Below are positions 1-13,400 of a stretch of 64,000 nucleotides of DNA, piece after piece (position 1 is the first letter of the stretch; each line of letters opens with the position of its first letter). The translations under genes were made by a program, and so were the position numbers. Below the pieces are notes generated by a model that ran no database searches, was not told where the DNA came from, and saw only the letters and a program-made list of their open reading frames with translations. Source of the DNA: Verrucomicrobiota bacterium (GTDB lineage: Bacteria > Verrucomicrobiota > Kiritimatiellia > SS1-B-03-39 > UBA6053); the NCBI GenBank assembly GCA_020831625.1, contig JAFIGD010000024.1:1-64000 (forward strand). Direction: 5' to 3'.

Positions 1-3000
1 TCCAGGGCTCCCGCACCGGTGGTGCCGAGGCCGCCGGCGCCGGTCAGGGTGACCGTTCCGGTTGCGGTGCGGATGTCATCATCGGTGTCCCCGCCGTCCA
101 GCCAGCGGCCGGTAAGGGTGATCAGCTCGATGTCGCCTGCGGCCGAAACCCCGTGCTGTTGGGCATCACTTTCGGGAACAAAGGTCACCGAATCGGGATC
201 AAATACCGGAATTGTGAAGCCGACAGTGGCCAGCGCGGTGCTTCCGGCGGCGGTCAGGTAAACCGAACCCTGGATACTCGCGGCCGACAGTTCATTGACA
301 TCGATGTTCACCGGGCTGAGCGCGCCGCCGATGTCCTGTTCGGACTGAATCCGGAGGGCTCCGCCCTGGAGGTCTCCACTCAGCAGCGCGGTGTCGGTCA
401 CCAGCGAAATGAGATTGCCGCTGACAAGAGCGAGGTCCAAATCCGCCGGACTGGCGATCCGGATTCGGTCGCCCAAAATTTGCGCGGTGGCATCCATGAC
501 CACACCGAGCTGGGCATAGAGGGAAACATCCTCCGCGGCGGCCACATCATTGTTCATCGTCAAGCTGCCGAACACACCCAGATAGACCGAACCGTTCGCG
601 GCGGTCAGACCCGCGAGAATGTACACAATGCCAATTGTGAGATCCTCCAGGGAAACAAGGAACAGGTCTCCGTTTTCGCTGCGGGCCGCGAGCGTATTGG
701 TCTGTACCTTCAGGGGGGACAGCGCGGTGCCTGCGGAACCGGAGAGATGAATCAACACATCCGGCGCGGTGAAGTCGGCGGTGCTGGTTTCGGTGAATAT
801 ACCGGCATCCGAGAAAAACACGATCTCGGTTGCGGCGGTGAGCGCGGTAAGGTCCGGAAGCGCATCCACCGAAACGGTGGCAAGGGTCACGTCGCTGCGG
901 CCGTGCAGGTAAACTCCGCCGGTGGCACTTTCCGCCGCCAGGCGGTTTACGTCAAGTTCCAGCAGATTGAAGAGCGAGCCCACAGAGCTTTCCGCTGTGA
1001 TCCGGGCGGTGGCCGCCTCCACGCGTCCTCCGGAAATCATTCCGGCGGAGCGGAGAGACACATCGCCTTCCGTGGCGATGACGCCGGAGAAAACAAGGTC
1101 ACCGGCAAGACTGCGCAGGGCGATCAACCCGGTACCGGAGAGAACGTCCCCTTCCAAATCAAACGCGTTGGCGACAATCCGCACCACGCCGCTTCCGCCG
1201 GCGTTCACGTCTCCCGTGGATTCCGCCGAGCTGACAGTGCCGCCGGCGGTAAGATTGACAGTTCCGTTGGTTCCGGTGCTGAGCCCGTTCTGCGGACCGT
1301 CGGTGCGGGTCGTGGTGGTGCCGGCCGCGGTCAGTTCGGTGACCGTGACGGCCACTTGACCGAAGGTGACATCGTTGAGTTCATTCAGGAACAATCCGGC
1401 CGTTTCAGAACGGGCGGAGAGGGTGCCGGCACTGATACTGATCCGGCGTGCGGACACGCCGATATTCCCCTGCGCCTGCAGACGCACCTGATTCGCGGTG
1501 ATGTTGCGGGTGGTGCCCAGCGTGTTTGTGATCAGACTGTTTTCGGACACCACCGAAACCGCCGCGGCGCTCAAATTGCCGAGGTTGACATCCGAGCCGG
1601 CGCGGACGCGGATATTGCCCGAAGTGTTGACCTGGGTTTGGCCGGCCATGCTCAATGTTCCCGCCGCCGCCAGAGAAAGGTCTCCTCCAGCGCTGCTTTG
1701 CACCGTCAGGACCGCCAAACTCAGGTTGCCCTGCGCATGCAGGGCGATATTGCCGGAGACGGAGGAAAGGCCGGCGTTCGCATTCGCGGTCAGATTGCCG
1801 GAGGCTTGCAGGAGAATGGAGCCGGTGCCGGCCGCGGAGACTGCGGTCTGATTGCTGTTGCCGTCGTTGAGGGTGATATTTCCGTTCAGGGTGATTAGAA
1901 CAATATTTCCGTCTGCGGTCGTCTGCAGGTCCGCCTGGGAGGCCGGATTCTGGGTTGTGCCGGCTCCGGAGGTTCCGACACGGATCACCGGGAACTGCAC
2001 CTGGGTCACAATGACTCCGGTGGCTTCGGTTACATACATTCCGTCCGCGGAACGGGCGCTCAGGGTTGCGGTCTGGGTCAGAATCGGATTTGCGGCGGAG
2101 CCGATGTGCTGTCCGGCCCGCAGGCTGAGTCCGGCGGCGCTGATCAGCGTCACGGGTTCGTTGCCCACCCGGATCAGCGATCCGTTCTCAGAACGGGCCA
2201 GGATGTTGCCGCCCGCGACGAATCCAAGGAGCACATCGCCGTCCGCGCGCAGATATACCGGGCCTCCGGGTGCGGAAATACCGCCCGCCGCCGGAAGAGT
2301 CAGGGCGCCGGTACCGGCGTCCACATACACACCACCACTGCCCGAAGTCGCAATCGACAAGGTTTCGGCGAGTGTGAGTCCGTTTCCGGCCAGAAGCGTG
2401 ATATGACCGCCGCTGGAGGTCACCGCGGAAAGAAGATTCATCCCGGCCGCGGCATCCAGCCGGATGTTTCCGGTCCCCTGCGCCAGCACGGGAGAATCCG
2501 CATCGACCGTCACACTGCCGGTTTCGCTGACCAGCACCAGATTCCCGTTCAGGCCGCCACTGAGACCGGCCTGAAGCGGATCGGCGACCGGAGCGGTGCC
2601 GGCGCTGAGATTGACTTCCTGAACCGCCAGCTCCACACCGCCGATGAGCACATCGCCGAAGTTGCTGACATAGACGCTGCCGGAGCGACTGTGCAGAGAA
2701 AGAACCGCCACATCCGCGGTGAGCAGTGCCGAAGGCGCGCCGATAGAGGTTTCGGATTCGATGCGCAGCCGGTCGGCGGTGATGTTCCGCAGTGAGCCGG
2801 CGCTGCGCAAGACACCGCCGGTATGGGAAATCAGACTGACCTCACTGGCGGAAACCACGCCCAGTGTAATGGTGGAGTGGGCTTCGATCCGCAGCGCGGA
2901 ATCCACGGCGGTCAGCACCGAGGCGGCGGCCAGGGTGACCGCGCCGTTATCGGAACGCAACAGGAGCGTTCCGGGGAGCGAAACTGTCGCGGAACCAGCG

Positions 3001-6000
3001 GCGCCGAAAAGAAGATCATTCGCCGCGCGCAGCGTGAGGTGTCCCTCGGCGGACGAAACCGCCGCATTCACAATCAGGCGGTCCGCCGCGTCCAAACGCA
3101 GGTTGCCGGCACCGTGACTGATCACGGTTTGGTTCACGGTCAAATCCCCGGCCAAGGTTTGGAGCACCAGCGGACCGTTGCCGGACTGGGTGACAAATCC
3201 GGCCAGCGAATCCGTTACCGGAGCAGCCAGGCTGCCAGTCGGAATCACCAGCGAAACCGTCATCTCGACTTCACCCACTTCAAGCGCGATGGCATTGACG
3301 ACATTCAGCCCGGCCGCGCCGCCGACGGCGGCAATGCGGTTCACACGGGTGCGGAAGATCTGAACCGCCGCGGGCAGCAGGCCGCCCACTCCGCCTAGCG
3401 GAGCCACAAGAATCAGCTCATCGGCTTCAACCTCCACGTCGAAGTCCGTGGACCCGGCCCCTAGAATCACCCCGGTCATGCTGCCGATACTGGCGGAGCC
3501 CTGCGTGAGGATCCCGCCCAAAACAACGTTTTGCGCGGCGGCAAGCAGGACATGGCCCTCTTCAGCGACAAAGCGGGAATTGATGCCCGTTGTCAGCGCG
3601 CCTTCCGAAAGCACATGGATCTGGCCTTCAAGGCCGGTGCTGACCAAAAGGCCGGCGGCCAGCGTGAAGTTGCCGCCGGACCGCAGGGTGACGGTGCCCC
3701 GCTCGGCGGTCACTTCGGAAGTGAGAACCAGATTCGCACTGGATTCGAGAAGCAGATTGCCAAAGCCTTCCACCTCGACGGGATTGGCGGCGTTGACGGT
3801 CAAATTCCCGTTCACCGCCCGGAGCACCAGATCACCGGAAAGGCCGCCGGCGAAGAGACCGGACTGGGCGGCGACCGGGGTGACGATTGTGAGGCCGTCC
3901 GCGCCGACGACCGACGACTGCGCCGAAACCGACGTCACCGTGACCCCGGTTTCCTCGCGGAGATACACACCGCCGTCGGAAGCCCGGGCGGAAAGCTGAT
4001 TCACTTGAATGTTGAGGGGATTCACGCCCGTGGCGATCGAAACCGCCTCCAGCCGCAGACGGGCGGCGGTGACGTTGATCCGGGCGGGATCATTGTCCAA
4101 AACCGCACCGGACTGAGACCGCACCGAAACCCCGGCGGAGGTTGTGATTCCGGAAAGGGCAACGGACAGTTCGGCCTCCAGCACAATATCCCCGTTCTGG
4201 GAGGCGAAGGTGGCTCCGGCGGCTTGAAGAATACCGGAGACTTCGGAAATCACACTCAATGTCCCGGTGCCGTTGGTTTGAACCAGAACGCCCTCGGCAA
4301 GCGAAATCATGCCCGAAGCGCGCAGGGTCACGTGGCCGGTTCCGGTGATCACATTATCCAGCAGCGCAATCTGACTGCCGGCTCCGGTGGCGGCGAGGTG
4401 GATATTTCCGGAGCCCGTTGAGCGGACACCCGGGTCCACGGTGCCGTCGGAGAGAACCGTGATGGAGCCGACTGCGGTCAGCGAGACACCACCGGACCCG
4501 AAGTTTTGTATGCCGTCCCGAATGGCAACGTTCTGGTTTACGACGACACCGGAGAGATTCACGGCGCTGACAGAGCCGGACACCGCGCCGAGTTCAATCG
4601 CGGAAGCTTCAGAAACCGCAAACACGCCGCTGCTCACCAACGCGGCCAGGCGGTTCACCTGGACATCAATCGGATTGTAGGCGCCGCCAAGCACACCCAC
4701 ACCCGTACCGGAAACCATATGCAGCCGATCCGCGATCACATCGGTGTCGGTGTCTCCGCCGTCCAGAATCATACCGGAGCTGTTCAATGACACCAGGCCG
4801 TTGGTCGCCTCAACCCGGGCCAGGGTGATATGCCGGTTGGTTCCGGTGGTCACCAGGCGCACATTTCCGGCGGTGGAGCGGATCACACTACCGTCCTGCA
4901 TGAGGATGCCGGTACCGCCGGTCACATGAATATGTCCGGCGTTCGTCAACGCGCGGCCGACGAAGCCGTCTCCGAAACCGGGTTCGCTTTCCGCCTGTGC
5001 GAACCAGGTCGCGAGTTGACTGACCGACAGCGTGATATGACCGTCCGCGCTCTGAAGATCCGCGTACACGTCCAAGTGGGCCGCCTGCAGGAAGATGTGC
5101 CCTCCGGCCACGGTCTGCACGGCGCGGCCGTTGTTATTGCCGTCGAACAACTCGAGGCGGCCGGCCACACTGACGAGCACATTGCCGCCGTTTGTGGAAC
5201 GAATCTCGGCCTGAGCGGTTTCCGTTTGCAGATCAGCGGGATCTGTGGCGCCCAGCACGGACACCTCATCCGCCGAAACCTCAACCGAAGTGACCGCCAC
5301 ATCGCCGGCGCTGTGGAGATGCACGGATCCAGGCGCGGCGGCGGTAAGGGTGGCCGCCGACAGGGCGATCGGTGCGCCGACTGCGCCAATGCCCACGCCC
5401 GAGTTGAGGCGGAGCGCGGTGGTTGAAAGCTGTACCGACGGCGCGGACGCGGCGCGGGTGAGCGCCCCGCCGGCGGTCAGGGCCAGATCACCGCTCCCGG
5501 TGTCAATCCGGCTGACGGTCATCGCGCCGCCGGAGGTGATCACCGCGTTGGCGTCCTCGACGGTGATCACGGATGCCGCGGTTTGGCTGAACGCTCCTCC
5601 GGTGTTCAGCAACAGAGTGCCGCCGCTGACCGACAGTTCTGCGGAAAACACCGCGTTTTGCCCGACCTCAATTTGAGCGGAGCCGCTGAGAATTTCACCC
5701 GCGCCGGAAACGGTCAACGATCCGTCCACATTCAAATGAAGATTCCCGTCAATGGAAAGCGTGGGATCCGTTCCGGGAAAAGCGAGAACCGAGAGATTGC
5801 CCTGAATCCGGAGCGCGGCATTTCCGGAACGGGTCATGAGTTGGGACTCGGTGGAGGCCTGGTCGTCAAAGGACTTGTCATCCAGGGCAAAGGTCACATC
5901 CACCGTGGACGATTCAACGGACACATCGCTGAGGTTCCGCAGAGCCAGAGGCCCGTCAAGGGCGACAGCGTTAAGCACATCCACATCGGTGATGAGCGCG

Positions 6001-7410
6001 TCATCCACAGAGGCCAGAGACCCGACGGCGGACGCGGCGCGGAGTTGCAGGATTTGGGAAATCACATTGGTGCGTCCGTCCACCGCGGCCCGCAGGACGG
6101 ACCCGGCTTGCGACAGAATCCGCACGCCCGCACCCGGACTGAGGATTTGGGAAAGGAACACGCTGTTTTGAGCGGAGAGCAACACGTCGCCGCCGCCCGC
6201 ATTCAGGGTGGTCGCCGCGCCCATCGTCAACTGGCCGCCGGAAACCAGACTCGCATCCCCGCCTCCGCTGGTCAGATTGGCCTGCAGGGCCAGATTCAGA
6301 CCGGACTGCATCGTCACCGTGCCGCCCTGGAGGGTCACCGCGCCCTGAACACCCAAATCGCCCGAGGCCACCGCGCGGAGAGAGCCGTCGCCGGCCAGGT
6401 CCACCGGACCGTCCAAAATCAGCCCGCCGTTCTGCACATTGAGAATGACCCATCCTTCACCGCCGGCATCGGCGGCCTGGGTGATTTCCGTCACCGTCAG
6501 CGTGCCGTCGGTCTGAGTGATGACGATATCCCCTTCTTCACCGAGGTTGCGAAGCCGCAGGGTTCCGACTTCGGTTTTCAAATCGCCTGCGCCCACCGCG
6601 CCAATGCCGGTTTGCGCGGTCAGCAGGACCAGGCCGGCGGTGGAGAGGTTCAGTCCGTCGGAGGCATGGGTGTCCAGAATCGCCCCCCCGGCGGTGAGTT
6701 CAATGGTTCCGGAATCGGTGGAGGAGATCGACGTGACGCCGATGTCGCCCGGCGCGGTGAAGAGGACCTGACCGGAAACCGTGGTCACGGCGGAGTCGCC
6801 GCCCATGAGAATGTCGCCTTCGGCACTGGTCACAATCACATCGCTGTCGCCGGCGGCGGCGATCAGGCCGTCGAGTTGGATGATGTTGACCGCGTCCACG
6901 GTGATGTCTCCGCCGGAGAGTTCCCCGTCTCCGGTCAGGATCACACCGTCACCGGCGTCCATGACAATCGACCCCGTGCCGCTGTCGATCACTCCGTCCA
7001 CGGTGATGTTGCCGTCCGCAAGCAGTTCAACCGGCTGATCGTCGGTGGCAAAGCCCGCGCCGGTGATTTCGATGTCGCCGCGGCTCAGGAGATGCACGGC
7101 TTCAGAGGACAGGGTGGTCCGGGTGCCGGTTTCAATGCGGAGCAGACCCGCGCGGATGTTGCGGATGAGAGGATTTTCCAGGGAGCCTTCATTCACGAAG
7201 GAGCCCGCAAGCAGGATATCCACATTGGTCATGGCGACAATGCGGGTGGTTTCATTTTCAAAAATCAAGTCGCCGTTTACTTCGGTTTCAATCTCCACGG
7301 AGCCGGCTTCGGTCAGAATACGGCCGGACAAACGGAGGTCACCGCCGGAAACCAGGTGGATGTGGCCTTCGGGCGCAACCGCGAGCGGCCCGAGCGCCTC
7401 GGTGGCGATG
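1..7410 (-). repeat. FHA-like beta-helix repeats with about 213-residue period, gene 2
   Basis: After the module insertion the haemagglutinin-like repeats resume and run off the left edge. The landmark L-x-L-x-A-x-x-x-I-G-x-x-x-x-P-L followed by V-x-x-L-x-A-x-S-x-x-G-x-V-Y-V recurs near 6592, 6012, 5378, 4692, 4025, 3388, 2740, 2097, 1460, 980, 730 and 330. Between about 1.4 and 6 kb the spacing is a steady 635-685 bases (about 212-229 residues); it is shorter toward the edge. Examples are NIQVNQLSARASDGGVYL and TADVAVLSLHSRSGSVYV. This is the architecture of a long solenoid fibre. Confidence 0.75.
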
Positions 7411-10400
7411 TCATTTAGATTCAACACAAGAAAAGGCAGCTCTGCCGAGTCCAGCGCATCCTGAACCGCCTGAACCTGTGTGGTGTCATCCGCGACGCGC
7501 ACGGTCAGCAGCCGAACGCCGTCAGCCTCGAAAAATTCAGCGAAGGCGGTGCCGGACGGCAGGGCGCTGTCCTGAACATACACCACCTGAATGCCGTTCA
7601 TGATCACCCCGTCGATTTCCGTTTCCAGAATGATTTCCAGGCCGTTGGGAAGGATCGTGGTCTTGACAGCGCGCACCGGATCGGCTCCGCCAAGAAAACC
7701 GGCGGGATTGAGATGATACACACCAGTGCCGTCGTTGCCCTCCGCGGCGGTCGCGGTAACCGGGATGTTGTTCTCCGCGGCATTGATCGCGGCCAGCACC
7801 GCGCTCATCGGGGTGACCCCGCTCTGCAGATTCACCACCAGATGCTTGGGACCGCTGAGGTACACGGCAGTGGCGGTGCCGTCGGTGATTTCACCGTTGT
7901 CGATCAGGAAAACCCGAATGCCCTGCAGCGAGGGCGCGTCGGAATCCGCCTCCAGATCAAAATCATTATTTTCGCCTTCGGCGACAAAGGTGCCGACCGG
8001 AACCGCGCCGGAGCCGCCGGCGGTGACCGGATAGGCCTCGATGCGAATGGCGCCCGAGCCGGTCTGTTCACCCAGGAACGCGGCGGTCAGAGGAGCGGAT
8101 GACGCATTCACAGCCTCCAGAACGGCCAGCGGGTTGGTGAAGCCGGGGTCCACCCGGATTTCCAGAACCCGGGTCGTGGCGTTGTAGTTTGCCGCAGCCT
8201 GACCCGGCAGCAGGGCGTTGTCCCGGACAAAGCGCACTTCGATCCCGTTCGGATCATCGCCCTGCTCATTGGCAGTGATCACCAGGTCATTGTTGGAACC
8301 TTCCATTCGGAGAACCGCGCTGGCGTTCACTTCAAACGCCCCGCCGGTCAGGAGGAAGCGGTGAGCCTGAATCACGCCGCTGCCATTGTTCGGCGCGGAG
8401 GCCTCCGGAACCAGAACCGCAGTGAACAAACCGTCCGCGTTGACTGCGGTGATGACCTGGTTGGCGGTGGTGATGCCGCTCTGAATGAAAATCGTCAGCA
8501 CATTCGCCACGCCGTTGAAGGCGATCCGCACGCCCAGCTCCGGTGTCAGTCCATCGTCCACAAAACGGGTGGAGATCCCGTTGAAGATGGGACCGGGCCC
8601 GCTGGCGGTGATTTGAATATCGTTGTTGGGTCCGTTCGGACGGAGAATCGCGGAGGAAAAGAGATTGGAGGTCAGCGTCAAGGGCGCGTCACCCAGCGTG
8701 TCCGAAAGGTTGCCGGGGGTGGAGAAGCCCGCGAGCGCGGCGGCAAAAGGAACACTGTCGGTCTGGTTGGCGTTTTCCACGGCCGTCAGGAGAGTGCCCA
8801 CGGTGGTGATGCCGAAATTCACCCAGACCCGCAGCAGCCCGGCGGTCTCGTCCCACTCCACTTCGGCCTGGTCCGCTCCGGTTGTGAGCCGTCCTCCGGG
8901 GCCGTCATCCAGAATCAGCACCTGAAATTCATTGGCGGCTTCGCCCGGGTTCAGCGCGGTGAAGCGGAGCGTGTAGACCTGTCCGGGAACGACAACATCG
9001 GCCACCGCGGAAATCGGCTCCAGGCCGCCGGCGAAGCGTTCGGAAATCTGACTGACCACACCGGCGTTGCGTCCGCCGGCGGCGAAGAACTGGGTTTCCG
9101 CCGCGGGGGTCAGGTTGAGCACGGTTGACCCGTCAAACGGTCCGTTGGCCAGCAGCGCGGTGCCCGGGAATCCGGCATCCGCATTGATCGCGTCCACGAT
9201 TTCCTGCAGGGTGCTCTGCCCGTTCCGGACAAAGACTTTGAGCACTCCGTCGATCCCGCTGTATTGGGTGGTGACCGGCATGCCGGTCCGCAGGTCGGAG
9301 CCGTCCTGCGCCTCGGAGGCGTCAATGGGGTCATCCCCATCGCGGAGAACCTCGAAATTCACACTCAGGAGATTCCCTTCCGGTCCGGTGATGTTCGCGA
9401 GAATGGAAAGTTCAAAGAGGCTGTCCGGGAAAGCCCGGATGACCGCCGCGCTTTCATCCACGTTCATTTCGCCGGTGGTCGTCACCCGAATCGAGCCGGA
9501 CTGTTCGGTGAGCACACCGCCCTGATGGCCGGAGAACGCGATCAGCGACCCGCCGTTCAGTTGCAGCGAGGGAACCGTGAAGCCCAGATTGGTGACATGA
9601 AGGTCACCGGTGTTGTTCACATAAACCCCGAACGCGCCGGAAAGGGCGCTGAATCCGTTCACGGCGGTCAGCAGCGGCAGCGCATCCGAACCGACCGTCT
9701 GCGCGGCGCGGAGAATCAGATTCGCGGCGGTCACGCGGGTTTCGCCCCCTGAAACCGTCGTGAATATTTCCGTTTCGGCGACGACCCCGGCGGACCCGGT
9801 GGTGATCAACTGACCATCCAGCCGCGCCCGCTCGCCGGCGCGGAACAGCGCGGAGCCGGAGCCCAGATTCACGACCGCGTCCTCCAGCAGCCACACTTCG
9901 TTTCCGGCCTCCGCCAACAGATTTCCGTTCTGTGTGGTCGAGATGCCGTCCGCCGCCAGCATCACATTCTCATCCGCGCGCAGGGTCAAATCCGCGCCGT
10001 CGAGATCAAACAGGCCGTTCCAAATTTGCGATCCGCTCACCTGCCAGAGCACCGCCGGCGCGTCGCTCACCTCCAGGGTGGACTCCGCCAGAGCGTTCAC
10101 GGTCAAGCCGCCGTCGATTCCCGCGAAAACGCCGTCTCCGGCGCCGGAGACGCGGGTGCGGTCGCCGGTCTGTTCGCGGCTGTGCAAAGCCAGAGAACCC
10201 GCCGCCCGCACCTGCAGGGTCAACACGCTGATGAATGCGCCCAGGGTCAGATCGCCGTCGTTTTCAAACGCCAGGGTTCCACCGGTGATCAATCCGGCCA
10301 GAGCGCTCAGCGCGGTGCGCAGCCGCTGCAGAGGGCTGCCGACGGTGCCAACTTCGTCCAACAGCAGTCCGTTGGCGGAAATTTCAGTGCCGGTCGTGCC

Positions 10401-13400
10401 TTCAATCCCCATAACCGAATCCGCGCTCAGCGACAGGTTTCCGGGAGTGGCGACGCTGGCGAGAATCATCTCCCCGACGGCGGTGAGGGAGACGGGACCG
10501 CCCGCGGCGATTGTGGTGCCGACGGCCTGTATTAAATCGCCGCCGGCCTCTATAACCAGCACACCGTGCGCGTCCACCGCGACATCATCCGCGTTGCCCT
10601 GCAACAGGATCGTCCCGGCCGAACTGACGACAATCGGAGCGTCCGCCGCGGCGGTTACCAGTCCGTTGGCGGTGAAGGATGCTTCGGAGGAAATGAAGAT
10701 CCCGCCGCGGTCCGATTCGGCCCGGAGGGTGCCCAGGTTCACGGTCAGGGTCTGCCAGTCGCCTTCGGAATCGATGCCGATTCCGGTTTCGGCCAGAAGG
10801 GTAAGCTGGCCTTCGGTGGCAAAATCGACGGCGGATTCACCGGGATCGGCATCGACAATCCGGCCGGTGAGGGAGGTCACGGAAATATCACCGTCTTCAG
10901 AGAGAATGCGCGCCACGGCGATGTCGCCGTTTGCGGTCAGTTCAATCGGGCCGTTCACGGTCTCGATCCGGGAGGCGGTTCCCATGGTGAAGGTCTCGCC
11001 CGCCTGAATCAAAACAGCGCCGTTTCCGCCCGTGCTCACGGCACGGCCGGCGGCGAGAATTCCGTCGCCCGCGTCCATCACAATCGACAGATCCCCGGCA
11101 CCGGCGAGAATGACATCATCGGCGCTGAACGCCAGGGGGGACACCGCCATTAAGCGGGAATACAGGCTTGCGGAAACCGAGGTGCTGTCCAGAGTGAGCG
11201 AGCCCTGATTATGAATGCGGAAGGTGTCCCCTTCCCCGCCGGCGAGGCTCAGGGTGTTGACCTGGGTTTTGAAAAAGACCTCCTCAAAATCGGAGGGACC
11301 GTCGAGCCCGTTTTCGGCGACAAGCGTCAGGGTGTCCGCGCTCACAACAATGCGGGCGGCATCGCCGTCCGCGGCGCGGAGGGTGCCCTGCTCCGCGCGG
11401 AGTCCGGCCGCGCCGGAGGTGGAGACGGTTCCCAACGTCATCTCCGCAAATGCGGACAGGGCGATCGCCCCGGATCCGGTGGCGATGGCTGAGGCGGAGG
11501 AGGCCAACAGCGATCCGTCCGAAGAACGGACGGCGATGGAACCCTCGACGAGGGTGAGCAGATTGCTGGAGGCATCCAGCGAAATATCATTCACGGCCTG
11601 AAGCGAAAGATTGCCGCCCGAGGAGCGGACGGTTCCCTGCAGGACCATGGCGTCGGCCTCCAGAACAATCACACCGGCGCCTTGGGTGACCACGGCGTCC
11701 GCGCTTGAGGACAGCGTCAGGGCGCCCGCAGAGGTCAGCAGAATATCGCCGCCGGCCGCGTTCCGAACATCGGAAAGAGTGTTAGTGGGGTTTTCCGAAC
11801 TTCGGAAACCGGTTTCGAGGACGGTCTCCGGCATAAACGAGGCCACGGTTCCAACCGTAAGCGACTGAAGCGCCCGGAGCGCGATCACTCCGCCGTCGGT
11901 GAGCGCGGCCAGCGTCACCGCGTCGAGTTCCAAGGTGCGTTCGGTCGGCGACGGAAGCTGACCGATGCCGGCGACTGCCTGCAGACGCAATTCACGGGCG
12001 AAAATGTTGACGGCCGGGCTGTCGTTTTGATCCCGAATCCATCCGGTCGCACTCAGGGCCGCGTTTCCCCAGGTGCTCCGGGGACCGAAGGTGTCCTCAC
12101 CGGTCACGGTGCGGGTGTCCACCCGGCCGAGTTGGATGTTGCCCTGCATATCCACGGCCAGATTGCCGCCAAGAGAGGCGATCGCAGCGGTGGCGTCCAT
12201 CACCAGATTGCCGTTGGCGCTGAAATAGAGATCGCCGCCGCCGGAGGAAAGGGTCACGTCTTCACCCAACGTGGCCGAGCCGCCCGCGATCAGGGTCAGG
12301 GGACCGCCGCTGCCGGTCACGTCCGCTTCGAAGGTCAGCGTGGCGGTGGTTTCGATTCGAATCCCGGAAGCGGATTCGCTCGAAACCCCGTCGCCGTCAA
12401 TGAACAGGTCCGTGCCGTCCGCAAACAGGCTGATGTGATGGGTGGGTCCGGTTCCGCCGTTGATGATGGACGCGCGGAGCTGCGAGCGGTCCTGAACCTG
12501 CCGAATCACCACAGGGCCGGTGAGCTGATTTTCAGCCCGCAGAACATTCGCCAGAATCAGGAGCGGATCCGCGCCCAGCCCGATGCCCTGATCGGCGCTC
12601 AAGGCCAGGACACCGCCGGTCACTAAATGCCCGGTCAATCCCAGAATCCGCTCTTCGGTGTTCAGGGTGACATTGCCCGCCACTCCGAAATCGATCTCAC
12701 CGACGAGCAGATCGCCGTTAAACACATCCACAGTCAGGGTGTTGTCGGCATGGTCGGTTTGCGAACGCGCCAGATCGATCCGGGTCTCGCCGCCGGCATC
12801 AAAAATCATGGAGCCGTTGGCGGTGACGGCGGACTGAATGTGCAACCCGGTGTTTTCCAGTATGTGAAGATTCCCGTCCCCGAAGGTTTCGGCATTGAGG
12901 GTTTTCACTTCGGTGACCAAAGCGATGTCCCCCGAAGCCTGAAGGGTGAGATCGCGGGCGTTCACCAGACCGGTGGGGGAAAGGGTTGTCACCGTGGGAT
13001 TGATGATTTCACCGTTCGGGGCCTGGAAATGAATCGCGGAGCCCTGATCCAGGCTGGAGGCGGAGTCGTTCTCAATTTCCACCACGGCGCTGTTGTTCAA
13101 ACGGATATCCCCCTCCTGGGCGACAAACCGGATTTCACTGGATCCCCACACGTTATCGACCTGCTGATTGATGACCCGCACCGGGCCGCCGCTGACGACA
13201 ATATCCTGCTCGGCGGCATTGAGCGTGAGCGCGGTTTCGGCCTGAAGCGGGCCGGACACGGTGATGCGGCCGCCGTAAACATTCAGCGGATCACGGAAGG
13301 TGGCCTGAGCCAAACGAATATGATTGTCGGCATCGACATCATATCCGAAATTGATGGACTGAAATCCGGGGGCGATGGCGGCGATATCGCTGGTGCTGAA

